Source: a virus
Direction: 5' to 3' (one strand)
Virus record (IMG/VR): IMGVR_UViG_3300037507_001355
Location: 1-39,461 of that record
Length of the DNA stretch: 39,461 nt
In this document: in pieces, positions 18,151-27,314 of the stretch
Numbering within the stretch: position 1 is the stretch's first letter
How the letters are laid out: each line of letters begins with the position of its first letter
The notes under the pieces: model-generated
Seen by the model: only the letters and a program-made list of their open reading frames with translations
Told to the model about the DNA's origin: nothing
The model's database searches: none
Position numbers and translations under genes: made by a program

Positions 18151-19895
18151 GTGACGTAAATATGGTTGTTACGTCGGGCAACCAGATCACTCTGACGGTG
18201 GATCAAGGAATTATTGGCCCGACGGGTCCCGCGGGTGCCGGTGCGGACATCCCTGTATCGAATGCAGGCACACAGATTACGTCTGGCCTTTCCTCGCTCA
18301 ACATTACAGGCCCTGGAGCTACAGCGACTGCGGTGGGTGGTGATGTTACGGTCACCATCATTGGCGGCGGCGCTACAGGCCCAACAGGGCCCACTGGAAG
18401 TTCAGGGGCGGCTGGCCCTACAGGTCCCACGGGGCAGCAGGGACCAACTGGCGCAGCTTCTACAACACCGGGCCCCACGGGCCCTACAGGTGCGGCTGGT
18501 TCTAATGGACCTACAGGACCTACAGGCGCAGCGTCTACCGTAGCCGGACCCACGGGCCCTACCGGAAGTGCTGGAGCCAACGGACCTACTGGGCCCACTG
18601 GTGCGGCATCTACTATTGCTGGACCTACGGGGCCGACAGGGGCATCAGGGGCTAGCGGTCCGACGGGACCTACCGGAGCAGCTTCTACTGTTCCAGGCCC
18701 AACTGGCAGCTCAGGGCCCACAGGAGCATCTGGTCCTACAGGGCCTACGGGTCCAGCGGGAACGGGTACTAATATTTCTGTAGCCGATGAAGGCGCGGTC
18801 ATTACGACTGGCGTTGTCAGCTTTGACTTTATCGGTTCTGGTGTTGCTGCGACCGCCGTTGGCAACGCGGTCACGGTCAATATTCCTGGTGGCAGTTTTG
18901 GCCCAACCGGACCCACGGGTGCCGCGGGGCCTACCGGACCCACCGGAGCTAATGGTTTAGACGGACCTACAGGGCCCACCGGAAGCGCAGGTGCGGCTGG
19001 ACCTACCGGACCGACAGGGGCGCAAGGTAACGCAGGGCCTACAGGGCCTCAAGGCATAGCGGGACCAACCGGCCCAACTGGGGCTAACGGAAGTGTTGGA
19101 CCCACGGGCCCACAAGGAGATCCGGGAGTTGCAGGCCCTACAGGTCCGACAGGAGCCCAGGGCGTTTCCGGACCGACTGGACCCACAGGAGCTAACGGAG
19201 CGGCTGGCCCCACTGGGCCCACAGGAGCGAATGGCGCGTCGGGACCGACCGGACCTACGGGTGCTTCTGGTGCGGCTGGACCGACAGGGCCTACTGGCGC
19301 TCAGGGTGATATTGGCCCTACAGGACCTACGGGAAGTGCGTCAACGGTGGCGGGTCCAACTGGCCCAACAGGACCGGCTGGCACTGGCACCAATATCTCG
19401 GTATCAGACGAAGGATCTCTTTTAACGTCTGGCGTTACGAGCTTTGATTTTGTTGGTTCGGGTGTAACGGCATCAGCCGTAGGAACCGCTGTAACTGTGA
19501 CGATCAGCGGAGGCGGTGGAGGCGGAGGTACTTCTTACGCCACTTATACCTATACGGGTGACGGAACGACTACAACGTTTGCCGGTGCGTCTGGCATGAC
19601 GGTCAACAATGTTCTCGTCATTGAGAACGGTGTCACGCAAGTACCGACGACTGATTACACGATCTCTGGTACGAACGTTGTCTTTACGACTGCGCCAGCA
19701 AGTGGTGTGGCGATTCAGATCCGTGTACTTGGCGGTGGTGGAGCTTCTGGCGTTATTGCTGAGAATCAGCAGACCATTTCTAGCAACTACTCGGTAACGT
19801 CTGCCTATAACGGCTCAAGTGTTGGGCCTGTCACGATCAATACAGGTGTTGCGGTGACTGTTGGCACAGATCAGCGTTGGTTAATTTTGGAGTAA
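18147..19895 (+). CDS. Collagen-like tail fibre with three beta modules
   Basis: The 582-aa protein alternates collagen-like blocks (about 76-205 and 252-411, mostly GPTGPTGA) with three copies of a 45-residue beta module at 31-74, 206-249 and 412-457. Each module carries S-G/SF and a T-A-V-G-x-x-V-T-V strand. After the last module come a [19 protein letters not shown] segment and a C-terminal trimer-type tip. Start TTG 18147 has GGGGTGA 6 nt upstream. An in-frame ATG at 18162 is the alternative. Phage collagen repeats form trimeric rods, so this is a long fibre. No proline hydroxylase gene is seen. Confidence 0.85.
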   Translation: MSDVNMVVTSGNQITLTVDQGIIGPTGPAGAGADIPVSNAGTQITSGLSSLNITGPGATATAVGGDVTVTIIGGGATGPTGPTGSSGAAGPTGPTGQQGPTGAASTTPGPTGPTGAAGSNGPTGPTGAASTVAGPTGPTGSAGANGPTGPTGAASTIAGPTGPTGASGASGPTGPTGAASTVPGPTGSSGPTGASGPTGPTGPAGTGTNISVADEGAVITTGVVSFDFIGSGVAATAVGNAVTVNIPGGSFGPTGPTGAAGPTGPTGANGLDGPTGPTGSAGAAGPTGPTGAQGNAGPTGPQGIAGPTGPTGANGSVGPTGPQGDPGVAGPTGPTGAQGVSGPTGPTGANGAAGPTGPTGANGASGPTGPTGASGAAGPTGPTGAQGDIGPTGPTGSASTVAGPTGPTGPAGTGTNISVSDEGSLLTSGVTSFDFVGSGVTASAVGTAVTVTISGGGGGGGTSYATYTYTGDGTTTTFAGASGMTVNNVLVIENGVTQVPTTDYTISGTNVVFTTAPASGVAIQIRVLGGGGASGVIAENQQTISSNYSVTSAYNGSSVGPVTINTGVAVTVGTDQRWLILE

Positions 19896-19901
19896 ACGGT
19901 A

Positions 19902-20486
19902 ATGAGCAATCTCAAAATTCAAGGTAATGCTTCTGGCGCTGGCACAACCACGCTACAAAGCCCCAACACATCTAACTCAGCCACCATCACGCTGCCTGAT
20001 CCAACATCTACGGATACGCTTGCTGCGCTTGGTGTCACCCAGACTTTTACGGGAACCCAAACCTTCGCTGGTACAAGCAGTGCGATTGCGATGGTCTTAA
20101 ACGACATTGCTGAGACTGCGACCATATCGGCAACGGCTGCGACAGGAACGATTAACTATGACATCACCACGCAGTCAGTGCTGTACTACACAAGCAATGC
20201 GTCAGCTAACTGGACGATCAACTTTAGAGCAAGTTCTGGCACGAGTCTGAACACGGCTTTGGCGACTGGTCAGGCCATTACGGTTGCTCATTTGGTCACG
20301 CAAGGATCAACGGCTTATTACAACTCGGCTGTTCAAGTGGACGGTGCATCCGTTACACCTAAGTGGCAAAACGGTACGGCTCCTACTGCTGGCAACGCGT
20401 CAGGGATTGATGTGTATGTCTACAGTATTGTTAAAACAGCCAGCGCGACATTTACGATTTTTGCCAGCCAGACCAAATTTGCGTAA
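19902..20486 (+). CDS. Fibre-associated structural protein
   Basis: The 194-aa product starts MSNLKIQGNASGAGTTTLQS, a form common among tail-fibre region proteins of marine and freshwater phages (NLKIxGNxSGxGT). It is Ser/Thr/Ala-rich and beta-rich, with no cysteines. It lies 6 nt after the collagen fibre and 9 nt before the LamG protein. The exact role is unknown. A fibre tip or a connector is likely. Confidence 0.65.
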   Translation: MSNLKIQGNASGAGTTTLQSPNTSNSATITLPDPTSTDTLAALGVTQTFTGTQTFAGTSSAIAMVLNDIAETATISATAATGTINYDITTQSVLYYTSNASANWTINFRASSGTSLNTALATGQAITVAHLVTQGSTAYYNSAVQVDGASVTPKWQNGTAPTAGNASGIDVYVYSIVKTASATFTIFASQTKFA

Positions 20487-20495
20487 AGGTACATC

Positions 20496-22724
20496 ATGCC
20501 TATTCTGACCACACTAGGCGCAGCCTGTGCAAAAGCCTGGGGTTTTACTTCTGGCTTAGTCAAGGATCAGTATTTCAACCTTGTGTCCTTGCTCCTTCCT
20601 GGCAACAACACTGATGGCAAACAAAACAACACTTTCCTAGATACTGGCAATCCTGCCGAGTTCACTGCGTCAATTGTTGGAACAACCATGACCGTGACAG
20701 CGGTTGCTTCTGGGACTATTAAGGTTGGCATTCGCATTTTAGGCACTGGCGTTACGGCCAATACAACGATCACAGCATTAGGAACCGGAACAGGTGGTGT
20801 AGGAACCTATACGGTTAGCGCATCACAGGCTGTAGCAAGCACAACCATTACCTCTGATGGCTTTCCCATCACCCGCAACGGCAACACAACGCAGGGTACG
20901 TTCTCACCGTTTTCACAGACTGGGTGGGGGAATTATTTCAACGGGTCAAGCGCAATAACAATGCCAAGTAATTCAGCGTTTAAGCCCGGATCATCGGACT
21001 TTACGATTGAATGTTGGTATTTTGGTGCCGCTATAAGCGGTGTTAACCAGTATTTGTGGGGTGATGGTGATAGTAGTACAAACAACGGAATTATTGCCGT
21101 AAGAATTACCCCTACCGGTAATTTTGCTGCTGACTACTTTACTGGTCCTACCACGGCTATCAATAGGGTAACAACCGGAACAATCAACGCTAACGCATGG
21201 AATCATATCTGCGTATCAAAAACAGGGACAACGTTATATATAGGGATTAACGGTGTTTTAGAGACATTTGTTGGCCCTTCATCAATGCAATCTCCAGCGA
21301 CAGTTAATCCAGCCATAGGAAGGTTGGGGGCTTATACGGCAGGTGGTTATCTAACAGGGTATATATCAAACTTTAGATACGTTGTTGGTTCGGCTCTCTA
21401 TACAACCAATCCTTACACAGTACCCAAAAATAATCTTACGGCAATTTCAGGAACTTCACTTCTCACCTGTCAATCCAACCGCTTCTTAGACAATAGCGCT
21501 AACAACTTCACTATTACAGCGGCAGGCTCACCCTCCGTAGTCGCCTTCTCTCCCTTCGCCCCTACAGCAGCCTATACAACCGCCGCAGTGGGTGGGTCTG
21601 GGTATTTTGATGGGACTGGGGATTATTTGGAAGCAGCCACAAATGCTGCGTTTTCGCTTGCTAGTACAGCATTTACGATTGAAGCATGGGTGTACTTTAA
21701 TGCAACAAGCCTCAGAACCATTATGACTACTTACGGTAGTGGAACAACCGGATGGACACTCCAGACTAATTCAAGTAGCGTAATGACATTTAACGCCAGC
21801 GGTGACGGGGCTGACATAACAGGTACAAAAACTCTTACTACAGGTCAGTGGTATCACGTAGCGGTAAGCGGTACTGCTGGATCATCAATAAAAATGTTTA
21901 TTAACGGTGAACAGGACGGGTCTACCTATACAGGAAATATTACCGACTCGTCTTCATCTCTGATTATTGCTCAAATTGTCGGAGTTAATTTTGTTAACGG
22001 ATATATATCAGGACTTCGTATTGTTAAAGGTACTGCCGTTTACACTTCCAACTTCACTCCACCAACATCCCCGCCTACAGCAATCACCAACACATCCCTC
22101 CTCCTCAACTTCACCAACGCCGGTATCACGGATGCCACTGCTAAGAATGACTTGGAAACGGTGGGGAATGCTCAGATCAGCACAAGCGTCAGTAAGTTTG
22201 GTGGTGGGTCTATAGCGTTTAATGCTTCCGCAAATACATATCTATCGCAAAACCCAGCGACTACAGATTTGTACGCATTTGGTTCTGGAGATTTCACGAT
22301 TGAAGGCTGGTTATATCTGAACAGCACTACGGGAATTCAAACTTTTTATGATGGCCGTCCAAATGGAAGCTCAAATGCCGCAGTACCAACTATTTATATA
22401 ACCTCAGGGTCTATTAGATATTACGTTAGTGCGGTAGATAGAATTACTGGCTCCACTTTGTCTACTGGTCAGTGGTATCACATTGCTATTGCTAGAAGTG
22501 GAGGTAGCACAAGAATGTTTATTAACGGGACACAGGCTGGCTCAACATATACAGATAGCACTGTTTATCTTAATAGCGCAAATCGTCCGTTTATTGGTGG
22601 TGATTCAAATACTCCAGGTAGTAATTTATTGAACGGTTACATAGACGACTTTCGCATCACGAAAGGCTACGCCCGTTACACAGGCAACTTCACGCCTCCA
22701 ACGGCACCATTTCCTAAGCAATAG
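20496..22724 (+). CDS. Adhesin with three LamG/concanavalin-like domains
   Basis: The 742-aa protein has three repeats of the Laminin_G_3-like lectin fold, seen from FTIEC/A/GW strands at about 169, 392 and 596, AWNHI/QWYHVA/QWYHIA, a GINGV/FINGE/FINGT turn and [24 protein letters not shown]. The linkers share FTPPT-x-P. This fold binds glycans, so surface polysaccharide attachment is likely. Domain 1 is preceded by a different 65-residue beta module (54-119) inserted in the usual leader. ATG follows AAAGG about 8 nt upstream. Confidence 0.85.
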   Translation: MPILTTLGAACAKAWGFTSGLVKDQYFNLVSLLLPGNNTDGKQNNTFLDTGNPAEFTASIVGTTMTVTAVASGTIKVGIRILGTGVTANTTITALGTGTGGVGTYTVSASQAVASTTITSDGFPITRNGNTTQGTFSPFSQTGWGNYFNGSSAITMPSNSAFKPGSSDFTIECWYFGAAISGVNQYLWGDGDSSTNNGIIAVRITPTGNFAADYFTGPTTAINRVTTGTINANAWNHICVSKTGTTLYIGINGVLETFVGPSSMQSPATVNPAIGRLGAYTAGGYLTGYISNFRYVVGSALYTTNPYTVPKNNLTAISGTSLLTCQSNRFLDNSANNFTITAAGSPSVVAFSPFAPTAAYTTAAVGGSGYFDGTGDYLEAATNAAFSLASTAFTIEAWVYFNATSLRTIMTTYGSGTTGWTLQTNSSSVMTFNASGDGADITGTKTLTTGQWYHVAVSGTAGSSIKMFINGEQDGSTYTGNITDSSSSLIIAQIVGVNFVNGYISGLRIVKGTAVYTSNFTPPTSPPTAITNTSLLLNFTNAGITDATAKNDLETVGNAQISTSVSKFGGGSIAFNASANTYLSQNPATTDLYAFGSGDFTIEGWLYLNSTTGIQTFYDGRPNGSSNAAVPTIYITSGSIRYYVSAVDRITGSTLSTGQWYHIAIARSGGSTRMFINGTQAGSTYTDSTVYLNSANRPFIGGDSNTPGSNLLNGYIDDFRITKGYARYTGNFTPPTAPFPKQ

Positions 22725-22733
22725 GAATCAAAC

Positions 22734-23027
22734 ATGCTCTACAGTAAAAACGGAAGTATTCCCAAGCCTGAGACTGACGGCACAGAGGGATGGGTACAAG
22801 TACCTGATGCACCGGAGTGTCCTGAAGGTATGGAAGTTATCTGGTGGTCATATGAGTGGGTTGTACGTCCACCAAAGCCAGCAGACAGGGCAGGTTACCA
22901 GTGGAACTGGAACCACTCTGACAAGACATGGGTGGAAGGTGCTTATCCGACAACGAGCATTGAAAGCATTACGATTGAATATGCAGACTCAATTACCGCT
23001 GATTCTGTAGGAGCTGATTCGGTATGA
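22734..23027 (+). CDS. Small fibre-associated protein with ADSxGADSV tail
   Basis: The 97-aa protein is Trp-rich and acidic. Its middle part (WVQVPDAPECPEGMEVIWW) and the YQWNWNHSDKTWVEG segment are like small proteins encoded beside fibre genes. The last residues read ADSITADSVGADSV, and a related ADSIGADSV ends the 108-aa gene at 24262. It overlaps the glycine-rich adhesin by 4 nt. It may act as a fibre chaperone or a capping subunit. The role is inferred. Confidence 0.65.
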   Translation: MLYSKNGSIPKPETDGTEGWVQVPDAPECPEGMEVIWWSYEWVVRPPKPADRAGYQWNWNHSDKTWVEGAYPTTSIESITIEYADSITADSVGADSV

Positions 23028-24253
23028 CCACCAAGATCACATCCGCAAACATCACGCAGTCAGGCACATCTGGTATATCCAGTGTGGCGTGGCAGGCCGT
23101 GCAGACCACGGGGTTTACGGCTGTGGCTGGTATGGCTTATCCGTGTAATACGACTTCCGCAGCATTTACGGTCACGCTACCTGCTAGTCCAGCGGCAGGG
23201 AATGTCATTACGCTGACAGATTATGCGGGGACGTGGGGTACTAACAATCTGACGGTGAATCCTAACAGCAATAAATTAAATGGATCAACGGCGAATGGGG
23301 TGATCAATACAAGTCGCGGCTCTGTGAACTTAGTCTACGTTGACTCAACACAAGGCTGGATTTCGTATAGCAATGTTTCTTCAAGCATTATTAACCAGAC
23401 AATTTCCATTGAATATCTTCTTGTTGCGGGAGGCGGTGGAGGTGGTGTTAATTCTGGCGGTGGGGGCGGTGCTGGTGGCTTTAGAAAATCATCAACAAAT
23501 CTAACGTTGACGTTTGGAACAACTTATACGATTACCGTTGGAAACTCTGGAGCAGGGGCAACATCAGTATCAGCGCGTGGATCATCCGGCGGGGATTCAT
23601 CAATTGCGGGAACAGGTATTACAGAAAGCCCATCAGGAGCAGGAACAAATACCATTAAAGCGTATGGCGGTGGCGGAGGCGGCTCAAATTCAACGGGGGC
23701 GCGTACTGGTGGTGACGGCGGATCTGGAGGCGGAGGCGGTGGAAATGATGGTGCTGGTGCAGCAGGTAATGGAAATACACCTTCTACATCTCCATCACAA
23801 GGAAATAACGGCGGAACAGGTAGTAATGCGGCGGGGAATTTTGGTGGTGCTGGCGGAGGCGGATCTGGAAGTACTGGTTCAAGCGGTTCTGGATCGGTAA
23901 GCGGTGCCGGCGGTACTGGTAGTGAATGGCCTACTAGCTCAGGTGTTTTTTATGCAGCAGGCGGTGGGGGTGGTGGTTATACATCTTCTGGTTCTGGTGG
24001 AAGTAGCATAGGCGGAAATGGCGCCAGTGGTGTTGGTTCACCCACTGGTGGGGCGATCAATACTGGTAGTGGCGGCGGTGGCTCTGCTGGTGGGTCTTCT
24101 GTTGCCGGTGGGGCCGGCGGATCAGGTGTTGTGATAGTTCGTTATGTAGACACATATCCAGCAGCATCGGCTACCACGGGGTCGCCAACAGTGACAGTTA
24201 GCGGCGGTTATCGTACCTACAAATTCACCGGCAACGGCACGATCACATTCTGA
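23024..24253 (+). CDS. Glycine-rich tail adhesin
   Basis: The 409-aa protein has an N-terminal beta part (about 1-130) and then a long glycine-rich region (about 133-375) beginning YLLVAGGGGGGVNSGGGGG, with runs of Gly separated by Ser, Asn and Ala. This matches the glycine-rich receptor-binding class, where polyglycine helices present variable loops, as known for the T-even-like gp38 adhesins. A C-terminal strand reads YRTYKFTGNGTITF. It is translationally coupled to the gene before it. The variable loops probably set host specificity. Confidence 0.8.
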   Translation: MTTKITSANITQSGTSGISSVAWQAVQTTGFTAVAGMAYPCNTTSAAFTVTLPASPAAGNVITLTDYAGTWGTNNLTVNPNSNKLNGSTANGVINTSRGSVNLVYVDSTQGWISYSNVSSSIINQTISIEYLLVAGGGGGGVNSGGGGGAGGFRKSSTNLTLTFGTTYTITVGNSGAGATSVSARGSSGGDSSIAGTGITESPSGAGTNTIKAYGGGGGGSNSTGARTGGDGGSGGGGGGNDGAGAAGNGNTPSTSPSQGNNGGTGSNAAGNFGGAGGGGSGSTGSSGSGSVSGAGGTGSEWPTSSGVFYAAGGGGGGYTSSGSGGSSIGGNGASGVGSPTGGAINTGSGGGGSAGGSSVAGGAGGSGVVIVRYVDTYPAASATTGSPTVTVSGGYRTYKFTGNGTITF

Positions 24254-24261
24254 GGTAACAC

Positions 24262-24588
24262 ATGGCTCACTTTGCAAAGCTAGATCAGAACAACGTGGTG
24301 CTTGAAGTTCACGTTGTCCACAACAACGAATTGCTGGATCAAAACGGTCAAGAGCAAGAATGGAAAGGCGTATGGTTTTTGCAGAACTGGTCAGGCGGCT
24401 ATCCGTATTGGAAGCAAACGAGTTACAACGGCACCTTCAGAAAGAACTACGCAGGCATCGGTTACACATACGATCCCCAACGAGACGCTTTTATCCCACC
24501 AAAACCAACACCAGACGCTGTACTTGATGAAGCAACTTGTCAGTGGATAGTGCCGGTGGCTGATTCCATCGGTGCTGATTCTGTATAA
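24262..24588 (+). CDS. Conserved small phage protein (MAHFAKLD type)
   Basis: The 108-aa protein starts MAHFAKLDQNNVVLEVHVVH and contains YNGTFRKNYAGIGYTYD at about 55-71, a combination widely found among cyanophages and other environmental phages, without a known function. It ends ADSIGADSV, shared with the 97-aa gene at 22734. It closes the adhesin cluster. A role with fibres or virion decoration is inferred only from position. Confidence 0.75.
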   Translation: MAHFAKLDQNNVVLEVHVVHNNELLDQNGQEQEWKGVWFLQNWSGGYPYWKQTSYNGTFRKNYAGIGYTYDPQRDAFIPPKPTPDAVLDEATCQWIVPVADSIGADSV

Positions 24589-24597
24589 AATGCGAAA

Positions 24598-24625
24598 GCT
24601 CGTGATGCTACCAACATGCACGAGC
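24598..24625 (+). other. Stem-loop before the HNH gene
   Basis: GCTCGTG at 24598-24604 and CACGAGC at 24619-24625 form a perfect 7-bp stem with a 14-nt loop. There is no T-run after it. It lies in the 68-nt gap between the fibre cluster and the homing-type endonuclease gene and may be a weak transcription or processing signal, or a scar of insertion. Confidence 0.4.
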
Positions 24626-24656
24626 CTTCTAACCACCAACGAAGAGGGATTTCGAG

Positions 24657-25166
24657 ATGGCTGCAAAGATTCTACCAATAGAAACACTTCAGCGCTTGTT
24701 TCGCTACGAACATGAAACAGGAAATGTTTACTGGATCGCTGAAGGCAAAGGACGCATTAAGAAAAAAGCTGCCGGCACAGTTGTTAAGGCTGGTTACATA
24801 GGCATCATGATTGACGGAAAGCGTTATTACGCTCATAGAATTGCTTGGGCTTTGCATCACGGCAAGCATCCAACAGATCAGTTAGATCACATAAACGGCA
24901 TCAAGACTGACAATCGTATAGTCAATTTAAGAGAAGCGACTAACTCTCAAAATGGGAAAAATTTGTCGTTAAACAAAAATAATAAAACCGGTTACTCTGG
25001 CGTTTGTTTTAAATCAAATGCTTGGACCGCTTATATTAAAGTCGATTACACAAATTTGTATCTGGGAAGGTTTGCCAAAAAAGAAGATGCAATTGCTGCA
25101 AGGTTAAAGGCGGAGCAAGAATTTTACGAAGAATGGAAAAGGACACGACATGAAAATCTGCGTTAA
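24657..25166 (+). CDS. HNH-AP2 endonuclease, free-standing homing type
   Basis: The 169-aa product has an HNH core at about 60-96: HRIAWALHHG, then DHINGIKTDNRIVNLREAT with D77, H78 and N90, which is typical of HNH_3-type phage endonucleases. A C-terminal AP2-like DNA-binding piece follows at about 109-150 (TGYSGVCFKSNAWTAYI, then LGRFAKKEDAIAAR). Such genes copy themselves between phages by cutting intronless cousins. It is AT-richer than its flanks by eye and overlaps the glycosyltransferase by 17 nt. RBS: GAGGG upstream. Confidence 0.88.
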   Translation: MAAKILPIETLQRLFRYEHETGNVYWIAEGKGRIKKKAAGTVVKAGYIGIMIDGKRYYAHRIAWALHHGKHPTDQLDHINGIKTDNRIVNLREATNSQNGKNLSLNKNNKTGYSGVCFKSNAWTAYIKVDYTNLYLGRFAKKEDAIAARLKAEQEFYEEWKRTRHENLR

Positions 25167-26214
25167 CGCAATATCAAAGAACGAAGAGCAGTTTGTTAAG
25201 AGGTTCTGTAATTCGGCTAAAGATGCTGATCTAATTTTAATTGCCGATACAGGAAGCACTGATAAAACGGTTGAGTTAGCCAAAGAATGTGGGGCTACGG
25301 TTTACGATATTTGCATATCTCCCTGGCGTTTTGACGCGGCGAGAAATGTTGCCATCGCTCTCACGCCCAAAGACTTTGACATTATTGTCAGCTTAGATTT
25401 GGATGAAGTGTTAGAAGAGGGATGGCGCGAAGAAATTGAAAGGGTATGGGAATTAGGCAAGACAACACGTCTGCGTTACTTGTTTGACTGGGGCCAAGGC
25501 ATTCGTTTTAGATACGAAAAAATCTTTGCTCGTCACGGTTATTCATTTTTTTGCCCTGTCCATGAATACCCAATCCCTGATCTTCGCATTACAGAGGTAT
25601 ACGCTGAAACTGACAAGCTATTAGTAAGTCACTACCCGGACCCAACTAAAAGCCGGGGCCAGTATCTTGATTTATTACGCATGTCTGTTAAGGAAAATCC
25701 ACGCGAGCCGCGTAACGCTTTTTACTTCGCCCGTGAGCTCACGTTCTACCATCTCTGGGATGAGGCGATAACCGCACTTAATACCTATCTCAATATGCCA
25801 GAGGCGACATGGGCAAATGAGCGGTGCTATGCCATGCGGTTACTGGGTAAAGCCTATGACCATAAACAGAACCCCTGGGAAGCTCTTAAGTGGTACAGGA
25901 TGGCTATAGCTGAGGCTCCGGGAACGCGTGAGCCGTGGGTAGATGCGGCGATGTCTTTTTACTCAAAGCACATGTGGAAAGAATGTTTCCACGCGGCTAC
26001 AATGGCATTAGAGATCAAAGATAAGCAACTGGTTTACACATGCGACCCTGAAGTCTGGGGTGCAAAACCTCACGATCTCGCAGCGGTAGCAGCTCATCAT
26101 TTGGGCTTAAAAGACGAAGCTATAAGACACGGTGTGGCGGCGGTAGATCTATCGCCGGATGACGAACGATTAGTCAGGAACCTTCACTATTATGGACTCG
26201 CAAACGCTGCTTAA
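25150..26214 (+). CDS. Family 2 glycosyltransferase with helical repeat C-terminus
   Basis: The 354-aa protein shows the GT-A fold start: ICVNAISKNEEQFVKRF, IADTGSTDKTVELAKECGA at about 32-50, and a metal-binding DxD-type DLDEVLEEGW at about 82-91. The C-terminal half (about 190-354) is helical with TPR-like spacing (LGKAYDHKQNPWEALKWYRM). It would move a sugar from an activated donor to a phage or host target, unknown. Location between fibres and lysis genes suggests virion or host-surface glycosylation. It overlaps the HNH and the next gene. Confidence 0.85.
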   Translation: MKICVNAISKNEEQFVKRFCNSAKDADLILIADTGSTDKTVELAKECGATVYDICISPWRFDAARNVAIALTPKDFDIIVSLDLDEVLEEGWREEIERVWELGKTTRLRYLFDWGQGIRFRYEKIFARHGYSFFCPVHEYPIPDLRITEVYAETDKLLVSHYPDPTKSRGQYLDLLRMSVKENPREPRNAFYFARELTFYHLWDEAITALNTYLNMPEATWANERCYAMRLLGKAYDHKQNPWEALKWYRMAIAEAPGTREPWVDAAMSFYSKHMWKECFHAATMALEIKDKQLVYTCDPEVWGAKPHDLAAVAAHHLGLKDEAIRHGVAAVDLSPDDERLVRNLHYYGLANAA

Positions 26215-26425
26215 TGCCCTATTTGGTATTTTTTGCACAGCCTTTGGCTGGTTCTTTCGGGTTATGTGGGAAGCTCAGAAAGAACTGCAAAGAGACTTAG
26301 GCGACCTTGAGAAAGGTTTGCCTCACGACTACGTTCTTAAGCGCGATTACGAAAAAGACATCGCCGACATTAAAGTCATGCTAGCCAAGATCTTTGACAA
26401 ATTGGACAGCAAGCAAGACAAGTGA
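26192..26425 (+). CDS. Membrane-anchored coiled-coil protein
   Basis: The 77-aa protein has one hydrophobic segment at about 8-25 (LFGIFCTAFGWFFRVMW) and a charged helical tail with KRDYEKDIADIKVMLAKIF. It resembles small single-span proteins near lysis genes, but I cannot name it. It overlaps the glycosyltransferase by 23 nt and couples to the next gene by TGATG. A holin-accessory or spanin-like role is possible, though no lipobox is seen. Confidence 0.6.
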   Translation: MDSQTLLNALFGIFCTAFGWFFRVMWEAQKELQRDLGDLEKGLPHDYVLKRDYEKDIADIKVMLAKIFDKLDSKQDK

Positions 26426-26835
26426 TGGATGACAAAGCCCACGAAATTGCGTTACTAAAAGCTCAGGCGAGAATTAAACTTGAAGAGCTGAAAGCGCAGG
26501 ACTCAGCCAAAGAAGTCGCCGGAAAGGCTATCGGTGAAGATGGCTTACTGTATATCTTCCTAATCGTGCTTGTCGGTGTTGGTGCTTCACTTTTCCTTGA
26601 GGGCGAAAAAATTGCTGCTGTTATGGGTCTTTTGGGTGCTTCACTTACTGCACTTATTCAAATGCTGAATGGGATTGCCGGAACCGCAGCCAAGCAAGAA
26701 AAACCTGAGTTTGAAGTTATTAAAGACTTGATTCACCGTTTAGATAAATTAGATCGAGTTGAGCCCATGCAGGTTGATGTTCAGGGTTCTAAAGTAACGG
26801 TTAAAAAAGGCTCGGATCAAATAACAACGTCATGA
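26425..26835 (+). CDS. Two-span membrane protein, lysis cluster
   Basis: The 136-aa product has a charged N-terminal helix, two hydrophobic segments at about 41-57 and 63-82 (LLYIFLIVLVGVGASLF, then IAAVMGLLGASLTALI) and a charged C-terminal tail. This layout is holin-like. ATG 26425 overlaps the upstream stop (TGATG). The last 4 nt overlap the next gene. A function beside the 3TM holin, such as a second holin or a pinholin, is inferred. Confidence 0.6.
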   Translation: MDDKAHEIALLKAQARIKLEELKAQDSAKEVAGKAIGEDGLLYIFLIVLVGVGASLFLEGEKIAAVMGLLGASLTALIQMLNGIAGTAAKQEKPEFEVIKDLIHRLDKLDRVEPMQVDVQGSKVTVKKGSDQITTS

Positions 26836-27314
26836 TGACTTTACTTTCATCTTTATTGTCTTTCCTGGCCGGTGGCGTTCCCAGGCTTCTTGACATTTGG
26901 CAGGACTCCAAAGACAAAGCACACGAATTGCAGCTTGCTCAGATGCAGATCCAGCGCGAGCTAGAGATGGCAAAAGAGGGCTTTGCAGCTCAGCAGCGGG
27001 TCGAGGAGATCCGAACGGAGCAGGTACAGATACAGAGCCAGACCGAGGAAATGAAAGCGCTCTACGCGCACGATATAGCCCTTGGCGAGGGTGTATCTCA
27101 GTGGGTGAAAAACCTTCGCGCTCTTGTCAGGCCCGTGATTACTTATGGCATGTTTGCGCTGCTGGTCTTTGTTGATGTCGCAGGGTTTTGGTACGCCTGG
27201 ACAATGAACGTACCGTTCGATCAAATGCTGAATCAGCTCTGGGATGATGAGACGCAGCAGATCTGGGCTGCAATCATTGCATTCCACTTTGGAAGCCGAG
27301 CATTTGCAAAGTAA
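26832..27314 (+). CDS. Holin, 3TM gene-transfer-agent type
   Basis: The 160-aa product has a hydrophobic N-terminal helix (LLSSLLSFLAGG), a charged coiled-coil (about 20-75), a second span (VITYGMFALLVFVDVAGFWY) and a third near the end, closing with IWAAIIAFHFGSRAF. This is the pattern of the GTA_holin_3TM family (PF11351). It would permeabilise the inner membrane so the endolysin can act. It overlaps the previous and the endolysin gene. Confidence 0.75.
   Translation: MMTLLSSLLSFLAGGVPRLLDIWQDSKDKAHELQLAQMQIQRELEMAKEGFAAQQRVEEIRTEQVQIQSQTEEMKALYAHDIALGEGVSQWVKNLRALVRPVITYGMFALLVFVDVAGFWYAWTMNVPFDQMLNQLWDDETQQIWAAIIAFHFGSRAFAK

Noticed and set aside
18203-18979. 258-aa minus-strand frame rich in GPVGPVGP
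   Set aside because: Collagen-coding DNA is made of ggncc-like words that are nearly self-complementary, so the opposite strand also reads as Gly/Pro repeats. There is no binding site or operon context, and the plus-strand fibre explains the sequence.
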